A program made the position numbers and the translations under genes. A stretch of 6,710 bases of DNA from Yoonia sp. (GTDB lineage Bacteria > Pseudomonadota > Alphaproteobacteria > Rhodobacterales > Rhodobacteraceae), in assembly GCA_020627605.1 (NCBI GenBank), contig JAHDGO010000112.1:1-6710 (forward strand), written 5' to 3'. The notes below the pieces were generated by a model. The model did not search any database, had not been told where the DNA came from, and saw nothing but the letters and a program-made list of their open reading frames with translations. Within the stretch, counting starts at the first letter, position 1. Each line of letters begins with the position of its first letter. Shown here one piece after another: positions 1-5,851 of the stretch.

Positions 1-1
1 C

Positions 2-337
2 CAGTGACCCGTCCGGCTCTCTCACGGATTCGGTCAGGCAGCCTAGGCCAAGGCTCGTGCTCACAAAGCCAAACATATGGCTGATCGGCAAATGCGCCTC
101 GCGTCCTTCGGTCTTCAGCATCGTGCGCAGGTATTCCTGATACTCCTTGCGGATCTGGCGCAGGCGGGTGCCGGGGAACAGCCTGTCCATCCGCCCGTTG
201 AAGTTCGTCCTCCTCGGCATCTCTGCCGCGGGTTTCAGCACCTTCACCAGCTTGGTTGCGTCATCCGGATGGCGAAAGATCGCGCGCTGCACGCCGCTTG
301 CGATCTGGTCGGCCTTGTTGAGGATCAGTATCGACAT
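2..337 (-). CDS. yrbL: YrbL-like kinase-fold protein, N-terminal part (runs off left edge)
   Basis: This is a partial gene. 112 codons are visible from an ATG at 337..335 and the frame is still open at the window edge. The N-terminal part reads as the YrbL family (PhoP regulatory network protein YrbL), which has a protein-kinase-like fold and no established biochemical role. Seen: a glycine-containing start region (ASGVQRAIFRHPDD, residues 13-26), the lysine-bearing strand KLVKVLKP (29-36), a basic helix (RLRQIRKEYQEYLR, 58-71) and a block ending in FVSTSLGLGCLTESVREPDG (91-110), which matches the YrbL pattern of a strand, turn and acidic strand. It starts 12 bp after the cobO stop on the same strand, so it is probably co-transcribed. 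The Shine-Dalgarno is poor (AGGG only 2 nt from the ATG), so the start is less certain than the frame. No cobalamin role is known; this may be chance operon sharing. Confidence 0.72.
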   Translation of the reverse strand, partial: MSILILNKADQIASGVQRAIFRHPDDATKLVKVLKPAAEMPRRTNFNGRMDRLFPGTRLRQIRKEYQEYLRTMLKTEGREAHLPISHMFGFVSTSLGLGCLTESVREPDGSL

Positions 338-349
338 GACCCTGTGCCG

Positions 350-982
350 TCAGAATTCCACCCCGATCTGCGCCTTGATGCCGGACCGGAAAGGGTGTTT
401 GACAAGCTCCATCTCTGTCACCAGATCGGCGAGTTCCATCAGGTCCTCGTGGGCATTGCGCCCGGTCAGCACCACATGGGTCATCTCTGGTTTGTGGTCA
501 CGCAGAAACGCCACGACCTCGGCCGCGCTGACGTAGTCATAGCGGATCGCGATATTGATCTCATCCAGCAGGACCATGTGGTTGCTTTCATCCGCGATCA
601 GTTCCTTGGCCTTGGCCCATGCGGCCTGCGCCATTTCGGTGTCGCGGCTTTTGTCCTGCGTTTCCCAGGTGAAGCCTTCGCCCATTGTGTGGAACGCGCA
701 GGTGTCGCTGAATTTGCCAAGGATCAGGTCACGCTCACCTGTGGACATCCCGCCTTTGATGAACTGGACGACCGCGCATTTCATGTCATGGGCGATGCAG
801 CGGAAGATCATCCCGAAAGCGGCAGAGGATTTGCCTTTGCCCTTGCCGGTGTGGACAATGATCAGACCCTTCTTGTCGGTTTTGGTCGCCATGATCTTGT
901 CGCGCGCGGCCTTTTTCTTGGCCATCTTCATCGCGTGGCGGTCATCGCCCTCGGCTGGGGTGTTTGGCGTATCGTCTGTCAT
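350..982 (-). CDS. cobO: Corrinoid adenosyltransferase CobO
   Basis: 210 residues, normal for the CobA/CobO/BtuR family. The enzyme transfers the 5'-deoxyadenosyl group of ATP to the reduced cobalt of a corrinoid (cob(I)yrinic acid a,c-diamide in the aerobic pathway) in the cytoplasm. Seen: a charged N-terminal extension rich in K, D and E (1-38), the P-loop TGKGKGKSS (45-53), VVQFIKGG (71-78), the Walker B-like segment MVLLDEIN (136-143), LTGRNAHEDLMELADLVTEM (172-191), and the family-typical C-terminus HPFRSGIKAQIGVEF (196-210). The start is supported by a strong ribosome binding site 7 nt upstream. The gene lies 33 bp after a GNAT gene and two genes after cobN, the preceding metal-insertion step, which fits the cobalt-late pathway. 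Nothing is truncated or missing. The call is secure. Confidence 0.97.
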   Translation of the reverse strand: MTDDTPNTPAEGDDRHAMKMAKKKAARDKIMATKTDKKGLIIVHTGKGKGKSSAAFGMIFRCIAHDMKCAVVQFIKGGMSTGERDLILGKFSDTCAFHTMGEGFTWETQDKSRDTEMAQAAWAKAKELIADESNHMVLLDEINIAIRYDYVSAAEVVAFLRDHKPEMTHVVLTGRNAHEDLMELADLVTEMELVKHPFRSGIKAQIGVEF

Positions 983-989
983 GGTGATG

Positions 990-997
990 CTCCCTTT
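990..997 (-). promoter_or_regulatory. Ribosome binding site of cobO
   Basis: The minus strand reads AAAGGGAG, followed by a 7-nt spacer and the cobO ATG. This is the best Shine-Dalgarno match in the minus-strand gene set and fixes the cobO start. It lies in the 33-bp gap after the upstream GNAT stop, a gap with no convincing terminator. Confidence 0.75.
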
Positions 998-1015
998 GGC
1001 GCGCAGGCTACCCTT

Positions 1016-1477
1016 TCAGAGGGTCAGGGTAAATGTGAAGGATGTCGGGCGGTCATAGCCGTGATGGGCGGTTTCACCTGTCTTGGTAAACCCCATTTTG
1101 CGAAAGGCTGTATGGTTCTCTGTCAGCTCTACCCGGCTTTGCAGTGTGATCGTGGGCAAACCCTGTTGGCGGGCCTCTTTGATCGCGGTTTTCAGCAACA
1201 GCCGGGCCAGACCGGTGCCACGCGCGGCCTTTGCCACGGCCAGTTTGCCAAGGTAGAGCGTTTCGGGTCTGGCCTGCAGGATCACGGCAGCAACGGACGC
1301 GGCTCCGATCACCCAAACCTCATCCCGCGCGGCATGATCCGCCAGCACATCCAGTGTCATGCGGTGGATGGACGACGGCGGATCGACCCGTCCGTCCATA
1401 TAGGCAAAGCATGTGCGGATCAGGTCAAGGGTGGCAGGCAGTCGCGGATCATCCGGCCCCAGCCGTTCAGGCGTCAT
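1016..1477 (-). CDS. GNAT family N-acetyltransferase coupled to cobN
   Basis: 153 residues, the usual size of a single-domain GNAT, an acetyl-CoA-dependent N-acetyltransferase; the substrate cannot be read from the sequence. Seen: motif A, LYLGKLAVAKAARGTGLARLLL (about 74-95), with the acetyl-CoA pyrophosphate loop ARGTGLA (85-91), and the later block VELTENHTAFRKMGFTKTGE (116-135), where N121 and the KMGF turn are typical of the C-terminal half of the fold. The ATG overlaps the cobN stop in an ATGA (1474..1477), so translation is probably coupled to cobN, and cobO follows 33 bp on. This embedding suggests stable co-inheritance with the cob genes. No GNAT step is known in cobalamin synthesis, so a protein- or metabolite-modifying side role is only inference. 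It is clearly distinct in sequence from the second GNAT of the window. Confidence 0.9.
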   Translation of the reverse strand: MTPERLGPDDPRLPATLDLIRTCFAYMDGRVDPPSSIHRMTLDVLADHAARDEVWVIGAASVAAVILQARPETLYLGKLAVAKAARGTGLARLLLKTAIKEARQQGLPTITLQSRVELTENHTAFRKMGFTKTGETAHHGYDRPTSFTFTLTL

Positions 1478-4400
1478 TCCAGCAGCCCCGCAATGCGGGC
1501 ACGGGCAGAATTGGATTTGGGTTGCCAGAGGTTGCGGTCAATTGCCTCTTGCAGGCGCTGGGCGATTTCCCTGAGTGCGGGTGCGTTGACGTCGGCGATG
1601 AAATCGCGGGTGTCTTCGTCGGCCAGAAACGCCTCTTCCACCAGATCGAAATGGTGGTTGCGCACAGCCCCCGTGGTTGCCGCGAAGGCGAAAAGGTAAT
1701 CCACTGTCGCCGCGATTTCGAACGCGCCTTTGTAGCCGTGGCGTTTGACGCCGGCGATCCATTTGGGGTTCACGACGCGGCTGCGCACCACGCGCCCGAT
1801 CTCATCCTCCAGCGTGCGGATTACGGGGCGTTCGGGGCGGGAATGATCATTGTGATAAATCGGGCGCTCGCGGCCTTGCAACGTGCTGACTGCTGCTGCG
1901 GCACCGCCTTCGAACTGGTAATAGTCGTCACTGTCCAGCACGTCATGTTCGCGGTTGTCCTGATTCTGCACGATCGCTTCGGTCTGGGACAGGCGCTGTT
2001 CCATGGCTGCGCGCGCCTTGCGCCCTTCGGCGCCTTTGCCATAGGCATAGCTGCCCCATTCCAGATAGGCCTCGGCGAAATCGGATTTGTCGGCCCAGAT
2101 GCGTTCATCAATCAGCGCCTGCAGCCCTGCGCCATAGGCCCCGGGTTTTGATCCGAAGACGCGGGTCGCGTCCTCGCCAGCTTTCGTACGGGCGGCGGCG
2201 GGGTTCAGGTCTGCGGGTTCGTCGCGGTCCTGCACAGCGCGCGCCGCTGAATCAACAAGTGCGATGAGTTGTGGGAAGGCATCGCGGAAGAAGCCCGAGA
2301 TCCGCAATGTGACGTCAACGCGCGGGCGGCCCAGCACCGACTGCGGCAGCACCTCAAACCCTGTGACGCGCCGGTTGGCACTGTCCCAGGTGGGTTTGAC
2401 GCCCATGAGTGCGAGCGCCTGCGCGATGTCATCGCCGCCGGTGCGCATATTGGCGGTGCCCCATGCGGTGACCAGCATCGTGCGGGGCCAGTCGCCGTGA
2501 TCCTGCAGGTGTTTTTCGATCAAGAGGTTGGCGGATTTCCACCCCAGTGCCCAGGCGGTTGGCGTCGGGACTGCGCGGCTGTCGACGGAAAAGAAATTAC
2601 GCCCCGTAGGCAGCACATCCAACCGCCCCCGCGTTGGCGCGCCTGACGGGCCGGGCGGCACGAATTTGCCTTCGAGTGCGCGCAGGATACCGCGCCCTTC
2701 ATCGGGACCGCAGGCCGCGACAGCAGGGCGAATGCGGGTTTCTATTTCATCAAGGACGGCCTTAGTCGCTGGTGGGCATGCGCCCACGCCGCCCCAGCCG
2801 CCGTCCTGCAGAAGTTTTTGAGACAGCACCTCAAGCCGTTCGACCGTATCGCCGTTGCTGCGCCAGGTGGTGCCATCCTCCAGCAGCGCCGGCTTGACCG
2901 CAGCGGGGGCGGCCAGATCGCAGTCCAGCGGGTCAATGCGGAGGTTCAGGTCATCCGCCAGCGCCCGCAGCAGCGAGCCATTGCCACCCTTGCCATCCCC
3001 GCGCGGCACACGGGCCAAGGCGATGGCAAGATCGCGTTCCTGATCGCCAGTCGGCGATTGACCAAAGACATGCAGCCCGTCCCTGATCTGCGCCTCTTTG
3101 AGTTCGCAGAGATAGGCGTCCAGCTTGCCCAGATCGCCGTCCTGATCCCCGGTGAAGCCTGCGTCCCTGGACAGACCCGTCACCTCAGAGAGGGAGAGGA
3201 TTTCCTTGCGCAGATGGGCGATGCGGCGCGGGTCAACGCCTGCGGCCTCATAATACTCATCCACCAGCGCCTCCAGATCGCGCAGGGGTCCATAGCTTTC
3301 AGCGCGGGTCAGTGGCGGCGTCAGATGGTCGATGATCACAGCCGCTGCGCGGCGTTTGGCCTGTGTGCCCTCACCGGGGTCGTTGACGATGAAGGGGTAG
3401 ATATGGGGGGTGGGGCCGAGGATCGACTCTGGCCAGCAGGTCTCTGACAATGCCACCGCCTTGCCCGGCAACCATTCGAGGTTGCCGTGTTTGCCCATGT
3501 GCACGATGGCGTCCGCACCCCAATAGTGCCGCAGCCAGAAATAGAAGGCGAGGTAGTTGTGCGGCGGGACAAGGTCGGGAGAATGATAGGTCTCTGTCGG
3601 GTCGATATTGTAGCCGCGCGCCGGTTGCAGCCCCACCACGGCGTTGCCGAAACGGTGGATCGACAGGGCGAAGCCGGCATCTGGTGAGATGTCAGATGCC
3701 TCCGGCGGGGATATTTTTGAACAGAAGAAGGGGTCGTCTTCTGGCTGGCCCCAGCGGGCGGTGATCTGTTCCTTCAGGTCCCAGGGCAGGGTGTCGAAGT
3801 GATCTTTGTAGATGGTGAGAGGCAGAACCTCGCCGCCCTCCTTCTCGGCCCGGTCGGTCAGCCAGTTGGTTGGGCCTGCCATGATCTGTGCCATCAGGGC
3901 GGCACTGTCTTTGGGCGGGGAAACGGTGTGGCCCGCGTCCCGCAGCAGGTTGAGGACATGTACCGTCCCCGCAGGCGTATCGAGCCCAACGCCATTGGCA
4001 AGCCGCCCGTCCTTGTTGGGATAGTTGGCGAGGATCAGGGCAGTTCTCTTCTCTGCTGCAGGGGTGCGTCGCAGATCGGCCCAGCCCTTGGTCAGTTGTG
4101 TGACAAAATCAATCCGGTCGCCGCGCGCCTGATAGGTGGCGATGGGGCATTGGGTGGCTTCGTCGAAAAACGCCTCACCCTTGAAGCTGACGGCGCGGGA
4201 CAGGATGCGCCCGTCCACCTCTGGCAGGGCCACGTTCATGGCGATGTCGCGGGCGGAGAGGCCGTGCAGGCCTTCGGCCCAGGATGGCTCTGACGCGCCA
4301 GACAGGATCACCTGAAAGATCGGCGCGTCATTGACCAGCAGCGGGTTGGCTGGGCTGTCGTCACCATCGTGCGGGCTGCCGACGGCGAAGGCGGTGCAAT

Positions 4401-5187
4401 TGAGGATGATATCAGGCGGGGCTTTGGCGAAAAGCTGTGCCAGCGTTGCCGTGCTGACGGGGTCTTTCAGGCTGGCCACAAAGACCGGCAGCGGGTTGAG
4501 CCCGGCGCGCAGCAGGCTGCGGGTCAGCCGGTTGATCGGGTTCAGCCCACCGCCTTGGACCAGCGCGCGGTAAAAGATGATGGGGACGATGGGCGCGTTG
4601 TCGGTCCAATCCGCCGCTGCCGCCGACAGATCGGCGATGCCGGCCCCGGGCCAATAGACGCCAGCGCGCAACAGCGGGGCCGGGGCCGCGGGTTTTTCTC
4701 CCCCCTCCAGCATCGCCTTTGCATAGATCAGCAGGTTTGTGCTGTTCTCTGGTCCGCCCTCGACCAGATAGGACCAGAGCGTGTCGTAGTCTTCCTCCGA
4801 CACTGTTGAGAGTTCGCGCAACTCGCCATCGGGTTTGTCGTCGCCGGGCAGGGCGGCGAAGGGCACACCCGCCGCGCGCAGGCGGGCGGCATATTGGGTC
4901 AGCCCGTATTTCCAGTATCCCGCGCCGCCCAGAATGCGGGCAATGACCAGCCGGGATTTGGTGGCGCAGTCGTCCAGATGCAGGTCGACCGACATCGGGT
5001 GGGTCAGATGCATCATATTGGCCAGTCGCAGGGTTGGCGGGGCCGTCATCTGTGCCCGCGCCTCTGCCAATGCGGCCAGTTCTGTGTCAGCGGCTGAAAT
5101 GATCACCACATCGGCGGCCGTCTGCCCCAGATCAACAGGTTCAGTGCCGTCATTGATGGCACCCGGCGTGGCGGCTAGCAGGTGCAT
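1474..5187 (-). CDS. cobN: Cobaltochelatase subunit CobN
   Basis: 1237 residues, full length for CobN, the large subunit of the ATP-dependent CobNST chelatase that inserts Co(II) into hydrogenobyrinic acid a,c-diamide. It is homologous to magnesium chelatase subunit H and works with CobS and CobT, which are not in this window. Seen: a family-typical start MHLLAATPGAINDG; SIHRFGNAVVGLQPARGYN (509-527); HMGKHGNLEWLPGKAVALSE (563-582); NDPGEGTQAKRRAAAVIIDH (602-621); TAWGTANMRTGGDDIAQAL (907-925); RVDVTLRISGFFRDAFPQL (956-974); DSDDYYQFEGG (1085-1095); HSRPERPVIRTLEDEIGRVV (1115-1134). The start has a weak GGAAA site 5 nt upstream (5193..5197). One oddity: residues about 489-505 (CSKISPPEASDISPDAG) interrupt a region where the CobN proteins I remember go almost directly from DDPFF to FAL. 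The DNA there looks like an inserted repeat (3676..3730), in frame, with 9 of 17 codons ending in A or T. The gene looks intact. Its stop overlaps the next gene in ATGA. Confidence 0.97.
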   Translation of the reverse strand: MHLLAATPGAINDGTEPVDLGQTAADVVIISAADTELAALAEARAQMTAPPTLRLANMMHLTHPMSVDLHLDDCATKSRLVIARILGGAGYWKYGLTQYAARLRAAGVPFAALPGDDKPDGELRELSTVSEEDYDTLWSYLVEGGPENSTNLLIYAKAMLEGGEKPAAPAPLLRAGVYWPGAGIADLSAAAADWTDNAPIVPIIFYRALVQGGGLNPINRLTRSLLRAGLNPLPVFVASLKDPVSTATLAQLFAKAPPDIILNCTAFAVGSPHDGDDSPANPLLVNDAPIFQVILSGASEPSWAEGLHGLSARDIAMNVALPEVDGRILSRAVSFKGEAFFDEATQCPIATYQARGDRIDFVTQLTKGWADLRRTPAAEKRTALILANYPNKDGRLANGVGLDTPAGTVHVLNLLRDAGHTVSPPKDSAALMAQIMAGPTNWLTDRAEKEGGEVLPLTIYKDHFDTLPWDLKEQITARWGQPEDDPFFCSKISPPEASDISPDAGFALSIHRFGNAVVGLQPARGYNIDPTETYHSPDLVPPHNYLAFYFWLRHYWGADAIVHMGKHGNLEWLPGKAVALSETCWPESILGPTPHIYPFIVNDPGEGTQAKRRAAAVIIDHLTPPLTRAESYGPLRDLEALVDEYYEAAGVDPRRIAHLRKEILSLSEVTGLSRDAGFTGDQDGDLGKLDAYLCELKEAQIRDGLHVFGQSPTGDQERDLAIALARVPRGDGKGGNGSLLRALADDLNLRIDPLDCDLAAPAAVKPALLEDGTTWRSNGDTVERLEVLSQKLLQDGGWGGVGACPPATKAVLDEIETRIRPAVAACGPDEGRGILRALEGKFVPPGPSGAPTRGRLDVLPTGRNFFSVDSRAVPTPTAWALGWKSANLLIEKHLQDHGDWPRTMLVTAWGTANMRTGGDDIAQALALMGVKPTWDSANRRVTGFEVLPQSVLGRPRVDVTLRISGFFRDAFPQLIALVDSAARAVQDRDEPADLNPAAARTKAGEDATRVFGSKPGAYGAGLQALIDERIWADKSDFAEAYLEWGSYAYGKGAEGRKARAAMEQRLSQTEAIVQNQDNREHDVLDSDDYYQFEGGAAAAVSTLQGRERPIYHNDHSRPERPVIRTLEDEIGRVVRSRVVNPKWIAGVKRHGYKGAFEIAATVDYLFAFAATTGAVRNHHFDLVEEAFLADEDTRDFIADVNAPALREIAQRLQEAIDRNLWQPKSNSARARIAGLLE
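3676..3730 (+). repeat. Repeat-like hairpin element inserted in frame inside cobN
   Basis: On the plus strand, a perfect 8-bp inverted repeat (GGCATCTG at 3676..3683, CAGATGCC at 3693..3700, 9-nt loop) is followed directly by TCCGGCGGGGATATTTTT (3701..3718) and then GAACAGAAGAAG (3719..3730). From memory, not from a search, this CTCCGGCGGG-GATATTTTT-GAAGAAG string resembles a dispersed extragenic element common in Rhodobacteraceae genomes. Here it falls inside cobN and encodes most of residues 489-505, where the remembered family alignment has a gap. The insert's codons include TGT, TCA, AAA, ATA, TCT and CCA: 9 of 17 end in A or T, against about 2 of 11 upstream and 2 of 16 downstream. No target duplication or transposase is seen. 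The exact limits are uncertain. Confidence 0.5.
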
Positions 5188-5234
5188 CGCGGTTTCCGTT
5201 GTGCTAGGCGGCGTGCAGGCAAGAGGTCACATTC
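5188..5234. promoter_or_regulatory. 47-bp divergent intergenic region between cobN and the small plus-strand ORF
   Basis: This gap separates the start codons of two divergent genes, so it should hold both ribosome binding sites and parts of both promoters. Seen: AAGAGG (5221..5226) serving the plus-strand ORF and a weaker GGAAA (minus strand, 5193..5197) serving cobN. No convincing sigma-70 -35/-10 pair was found on either strand within the gap. A TGTAAT hexamer on the minus strand (5239..5244), just inside the small ORF, could be a -10 for cobN with a leader of about 45 nt, but it lacks a good -35. The gap is too short for a cobalamin riboswitch and no B12 box is visible. Confidence 0.35.
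5221..5226 (+). promoter_or_regulatory. Ribosome binding site of the small plus-strand ORF
   Basis: AAGAGG sits 8 nt before the ATG at 5235. It is a good Shine-Dalgarno match at a normal distance and is the main nucleotide-level argument that the short ORF is translated. Confidence 0.6.
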
Positions 5235-5399
5235 ATGGATTACAAGGCAGCAGGGGCACCGAAATTGGGCAAGAACGCACCAAAACACACCGAACACAAC
5301 ACCCACGGCAGCAGCAAGAAACCGTTCGGGCAGCGCCCCGACAAAGCCGCGTTGCTGGCGCGCATGAAAGCCGCCGCCGCGGCCAAGAAAGCCAAATAG
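5235..5399 (+). CDS. Small, highly basic hypothetical protein (54 aa)
   Basis: An ATG-to-TAG frame of 54 codons on the strand opposite to all its neighbours. The product starts MDYKAAGAPKLGKNAP and ends in DKAALLARMKAAAAAKKAK. It has 11 Lys and 2 Arg against 3 acidic residues (net about +10) and 3 His at 18, 21 and 24. It has no Cys or Trp, no signal peptide and no membrane segment. The first 36 residues look disordered (rich in G, P, N, K and H). The last 18 look like a single amphipathic Ala/Lys helix. It is supported by a good ribosome binding site (5221..5226), a composition that makes sense as protein, and its fit exactly between its neighbours: 47 bp from divergent cobN and 2 bp from the convergent GNAT stop. 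I recall similar short K/A-rich tails in hypothetical proteins of Rhodobacteraceae but cannot verify this. Function unknown; nucleic-acid or ribosome binding is suggested only by charge. Confidence 0.7.
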   Translation: MDYKAAGAPKLGKNAPKHTEHNTHGSSKKPFGQRPDKAALLARMKAAAAAKKAK

Positions 5400-5401
5400 C
5401 C

Positions 5402-5851
5402 TCATAGCTGCTTTTCCATGAAGACAGAGCTTTTTGCCTCTGCATAGTCGCCAAAGACACCGCAATCGGTGAAGCCATGCCGGCGGTAGAGCTTGTGGGC
5501 CGCATGCAGCACGTTGCCCGTTTCGAGTTTCAGCATCGGCAGGTCCAGTTCGCGGGCCTGATCCTCGATCTGACGCAGCAGGGCATCTGCCGCCCCAGTG
5601 CCGCGTGCGGCCTCATCGACGAACATGGATTTGACCTCGCCGTAGCCGTCTTTGACGGCCAGCGCCCCGGTGCCGATCACAGTCTCACCGCGCCGGGCGG
5701 TGAAGAAGTAGATGCCCGGTGCCGTCAGCGCGTCAATATCGAGGTAAAAGTTATCCTCCGGCGGAAACAGGCTTTCCATCAGGGCATGGCTTTGCCTGAG
5801 CAGCGCCGCCGCCTGCGGATCGCGCGGGTCGCCTTGTTCGACGATGATCAT
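5402..5851 (-). CDS. GNAT family N-acetyltransferase (YsnE-like) coupled to cobW
   Basis: 149 residues, a complete single-domain GNAT of the type often annotated as YsnE-like or putative acetyltransferase. Seen: an N-terminal helix with SHALMESLFPPEDNFYLDIDAL (21-42), a strand block FFTARRGETVIGTGALAV (49-66), motif A GEVKSMFVDEAARGTGAADALL (71-92) with the acetyl-CoA loop ARGTGAA (82-88), and the C-terminal block LETGNVLHAAHKLYRRHGFTDCGVFGDY (109-136), where the LYRRHGF turn and FGDY are characteristic of this subfamily. The substrate is unknown. Its ATG overlaps the cobW stop in ATGA (5848..5851), which implies coupled translation, while its own Shine-Dalgarno is weak. Its stop lies 2 nt from the stop of the convergent small ORF. 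No role in cobalamin synthesis is established. Confidence 0.92.
   Translation of the reverse strand: MIIVEQGDPRDPQAAALLRQSHALMESLFPPEDNFYLDIDALTAPGIYFFTARRGETVIGTGALAVKDGYGEVKSMFVDEAARGTGAADALLRQIEDQARELDLPMLKLETGNVLHAAHKLYRRHGFTDCGVFGDYAEAKSSVFMEKQL

Noticed and set aside
983..1015. A terminator or internal promoter between the first GNAT and cobO.
   Set aside because: Only 33 bp are available, mostly taken by the cobO ribosome binding site. No stable GC hairpin followed by a T run, and no promoter-like pair, is visible.
77..1699. A 540-codon open frame on the plus strand.
   Set aside because: It lies antisense to four well-supported genes (the YrbL-like gene, cobO, a GNAT and the end of cobN). 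The product matches no family I recognise, is rich in His, Arg, Gly and Cys as expected of an antisense reading of GC-rich codons, and has no good ribosome binding site. It is a shadow frame.
2818..3447. A 209-codon plus-strand open frame.
   Set aside because: It is entirely antisense to conserved cobN coding sequence, with no recognisable domain.
5188..5234. A possible cobalamin riboswitch ahead of cobN.
   Set aside because: The gap is only 47 bp, far shorter than a cobalamin riboswitch, and no B12-box-like sequence is seen on either strand. A riboswitch, if any, would be upstream of cobW outside the window.
4835..5407. A 190-codon plus-strand open frame across the start of cobN and the small ORF.
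   Set aside because: Most of it is antisense to the secure N-terminus of CobN, and the rest overlaps the better-supported small gene in another frame. The product is low-complexity and rich in Arg, Ser and Ala.
5755..5764. CCTCCGGCGG inside the cobW-linked GNAT, matching the start of the cobN insert element.
   Set aside because: Only 10 bases match and the GATATTTTT and GAAGAAG parts are absent. The encoded FPPED is an expected conserved stretch of this GNAT subfamily, so the match is coincidental.
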